From contig NZ_JAQAGY010000003.1 in the NCBI RefSeq assembly GCF_027533645.1, forward strand, positions 470,426 through 534,425: a DNA stretch of 64,000 bases. Direction: 5' to 3'. The position numbers were made by a program, and so were the translations under genes. Positions 62,210-64,000 of the stretch are shown here, in pieces; the stretch's first letter is position 1; each line of letters begins with the position of its first letter. The notes under the pieces were generated by a model that saw only the letters and a list, made by a program, of their open reading frames with translations, did not search any database and was not told the DNA's origin. Source of the stretch: Paenibacillus caseinilyticus (GTDB taxonomy: Bacteria; Bacillota; Bacilli; Paenibacillales; NBRC-103111).

Positions 62210-63691
62210 TTAGAGCGTCGGCACCATCCCTCTGCTCTCTCTTTGTTCCGCCAGACACCGGTGCAGCAGGCCGCACAGGCGCAGCGTTCCCTCGCGCAGC
62301 TCCTCTTCTTCCATCTGGGTGAACGAGAGGCGCAGATGGTTTCGCTGCGGCTCGGCCGCGTAACAGGCGGCACCGGGCAGGAAGACGACATTCTCCTTGA
62401 GCGCTTCCCGGTACAAGTCGCCGCTGTCCGCCCAGGCCGGCAGCGTCAGCCAGAGGTTCAACCCTCCCGCAGGCTCGCTCCAGGACACGGCAGCCGGCGC
62501 ATGCTGCTTCAGCAGGCCGGTCACGAGCCGGCACCGGGCCGCAAGCGTCTCCCGCAGGCCGCCGAGATAGGCATCATACCGCTTGCGGGCCAGCAGCGGC
62601 TCGATCGCTTTTTGCGGAAGCAGCGGAGAGCCGAGATCGGCCGTGGCCTTGGCGGCGATCAGCCTGGAGATCAGGCTGCCCGAAGCCACAGCGCAAGCCA
62701 CCCGGCACCCCGGCGACAGTACCTTGCTGAAGCTTTTGAGATAGATGACGTGCCCCTCGCGGTCCATCGACTTCAGCGTCCGGGGAGGCGCCTCTCCAAA
62801 ATGCAGATCCCCGAACGGATCGTCCTCGACGATCAGACAGCGGTAGCTCTCCGCGATCTGAAGCAGCTCGCGCCGGCGCCGCATACTCATCGTCACGCCG
62901 GTAGGATTATGGAAGGCGGGTATCGTATAGATCACCTTGGGCGGATGCGAATCGCAGAGCCGGGTCAGCAGATCCGTACGCATGCCCTCTCCGTCCACCG
63001 GCACCGTAATGATCTTCGCGCCCCGGCTGGCGAATACGTCGATTGCTCCGGTGTAACTGGGTCCCTCCATATATACCGTATCGCCCGGTCCCACGAAGGT
63101 CCTCGCCGTCAGGTCGATCCCCTGCTGGGAACCGCTGGTCACGAGCACATGCTCCGGCCCGGCGTCTATGCCCCGGTCCGCCAGATAGCCGCTGAGCGTC
63201 CGGAGCAGACCTGCGTCCCCCTGGAAGGGGCCGTACGTTCCGATCAAGGACGGATCCTCTGCGATCAGCCGCTGAATATTCCTGCCGATCTCGGCGGATG
63301 GCAGCAGCTTCGGCTGAATGGCCGCCGTGTTGAAACGGTACATGCCCTCCTCCCCCTCGTTATAGTGCTTCCAGACCTGGGCCCTCGGCAAATAATCCGG
63401 CACGGCCAGCTGCCAGACTTCCGAAGAATCAGGGCGCGCAGGAGCCTGTTCTGCCGCTGCCGCCACGAAGCAGCCCCTCCCCTGCGTACATGTAATGAAT
63501 CCTCCGGATTCCAGTTCACCGTAGGCTTTGCTCACCGTTACTTGGCTGATCTTGAGGAAAGCTGACAGATGCCGGACGGAGGGCAGCTTCTCGCCGGGCC
63601 GCATCAGGCCCGATTCGATCCGGTCCCGGAAGGACTGTACGATCTGTCCCGTCAGCCCCATCCCGCTCTTGCGTGTCAACTCGATATGCAT
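62210..63691 (-). CDS. MocR/PdxR-family GntR regulator fused to an aminotransferase domain
   Basis: A 493-residue regulator. An N-terminal GntR winged helix (LPSVRHLSAFLKISQVTVSK) is joined by a linker to a class I aminotransferase-like domain that binds PLP, with the expected lysine in YLKSFSKVLSPGCRV. It also has TSGSQQGIDLTARTF and IPAFHNPTGVTMS. Members control vitamin B6, GABA or amino-acid genes using PLP as effector. GGGGG precedes the ATG. Its divergent target is missing because an intron or unknown sequence lies upstream at the window edge. Confidence 0.92.
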   Translation of the reverse strand: MHIELTRKSGMGLTGQIVQSFRDRIESGLMRPGEKLPSVRHLSAFLKISQVTVSKAYGELESGGFITCTQGRGCFVAAAAEQAPARPDSSEVWQLAVPDYLPRAQVWKHYNEGEEGMYRFNTAAIQPKLLPSAEIGRNIQRLIAEDPSLIGTYGPFQGDAGLLRTLSGYLADRGIDAGPEHVLVTSGSQQGIDLTARTFVGPGDTVYMEGPSYTGAIDVFASRGAKIITVPVDGEGMRTDLLTRLCDSHPPKVIYTIPAFHNPTGVTMSMRRRRELLQIAESYRCLIVEDDPFGDLHFGEAPPRTLKSMDREGHVIYLKSFSKVLSPGCRVACAVASGSLISRLIAAKATADLGSPLLPQKAIEPLLARKRYDAYLGGLRETLAARCRLVTGLLKQHAPAAVSWSEPAGGLNLWLTLPAWADSGDLYREALKENVVFLPGAACYAAEPQRNHLRLSFTQMEEEELREGTLRLCGLLHRCLAEQRESRGMVPTL

Positions 63692-63805
63692 ACGGCGCCC
63701 CCTGACTTGTTGCAGGATCGATTCCTGCTGCTTCTCTGTTCAGCATGAACGGAGACAGCCTTCCCGTAAATATAACACTATAACAGTTCATCTAGTACAG
63801 AAGCG

Positions 63806-64000
63806 ATCGAGTAGGAGGGGGCGCCTAGCCCCCGTCCTCTCACACCACCGTACATGCGGGTCCGCATACGGCGGTTTCAAAAGGTTAACGAAGTTCCAGA
63901 TATCGAGAAAGCAAACTCTTCAGCCCTTTCGCTTCCCAGTAGGAAGCCCTAAGGGCATTGTTTGTGTTTCGAGACATTTCCCATGCTCCCCGTCTTGAGT
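63806..64000 (-). mobile_element. 3' end of a group II intron (domains V-VI), running off the window
   Basis: On the minus strand, after the maturase stop codon, a 35-base hairpin (63877-63843, ACCGCCGTA paired with TACGGTGGT and a TGCGG/CCGCA top) has the size and layout of domain V. It is followed by a domain VI-like stem (GGGGGC/GCCCCC and GAGAGGA/TCCTACTC), with the bulged branch-point adenosine in CCTACTC. The 3' splice boundary is near 63806, after CTCGAT. The rest of the intron lies to the right of the window. Confidence 0.8.
63885..64000 (-). CDS. ltrA: Group II intron reverse transcriptase/maturase, C-terminal fragment
   Basis: A partial frame cut by the window edge. The last 37 codons read SRRGAWEMSRNTNNALRASY, then WEAKGLKSLLSRYLELR and a TAA at 63885. 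This is the end of the maturase/zinc-finger region typical of group II intron LtrA proteins (SRKGYWR..., NNAYWE..GL). The stop lies about ten bases before domain V. The catalytic YADD region is outside the window. It would splice the intron and reverse-transcribe it during retrohoming. Confidence 0.8.
   Translation of the reverse strand, partial: SRRGAWEMSRNTNNALRASYWEAKGLKSLLSRYLELR

Overview
The window looks like chromosomal DNA of a spore-forming, fairly GC-rich member of the Paenibacillaceae; Paenibacillus, perhaps close to P. mucilaginosus, is my best guess by inference. The pointers are a Spo0E-family regulator, a YtxC-type protein next to thrS, T-box, S-box and cobalamin leader RNAs, the futalosine menaquinone enzyme MqnC, Bacillus-type neighbourhoods (Lrp regulator plus alanine aminotransferase, ytxC-thrS), strong Shine-Dalgarno sites with several GTG/TTG starts, and many rho-independent terminators. 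No rRNA, tRNA or CRISPR array was seen. About 90 percent of the sequence is ordinary coding DNA, mostly on the minus strand.

Layout. 0-5 kb: ispH, an OmpR-type two-component pair, and a membrane-anchored HtrA protease whose promoter carries three 11-bp-phased direct repeats. 5-12 kb: yugN, an ammonium transporter with a GlnR/TnrA-like box, a coiled-coil gene with a perfect GlnR/TnrA box, a 3D-domain protein, then thrS with a T-box leader and ytxC. 12.2-12.9 kb: the frameshifted remains of a GGDEF diguanylate cyclase. 13-20.7 kb: an L,D-transpeptidase behind a duplicated operator, a GT4 glycosyltransferase, mqnC, a class D beta-lactamase-like protein, and a metA-metI operon under a SAM-I riboswitch. 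21-30 kb: corA, an HRDC protein, ilvD, DUF3055, a thioesterase/ArsR/cupin operon and a FEN-type exonuclease. 30-37 kb: two Gfo/Idh/MocA oxidoreductases coupled to an AraC regulator, an aminotransferase, an M50 protease, an ArsC/Spx-like protein and a YdcF-like protein.

37.8-49 kb is the most coherent block. A cobalamin riboswitch precedes btuF-btuC-btuD-cobT-cobU-cbiB-cobS-[cobD::cobQ fusion]-pduO-rluD, nearly all overlapping or closely spaced. It couples corrinoid import to the late steps of adenosylcobalamin synthesis (cobyric acid formation, aminopropanol arm, nucleotide loop, adenosylation). Corrin-ring genes are absent, so they lie elsewhere or the cell relies on uptake.

49-64 kb: a lipoprotein, a Spo0E-like gene, alaR-alaT, cysK, an MFS transporter, a membrane-stress cluster (PspA, DUF350, a 27-residue membrane peptide, a zinc-ribbon protein), mutS2, a YvlD-like membrane protein, a lipoprotein with a CuA copper site, an SDR and a MocR regulator. 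The right edge cuts into a group II intron on the minus strand: its domains V and VI and the last 37 codons of its reverse transcriptase are visible.
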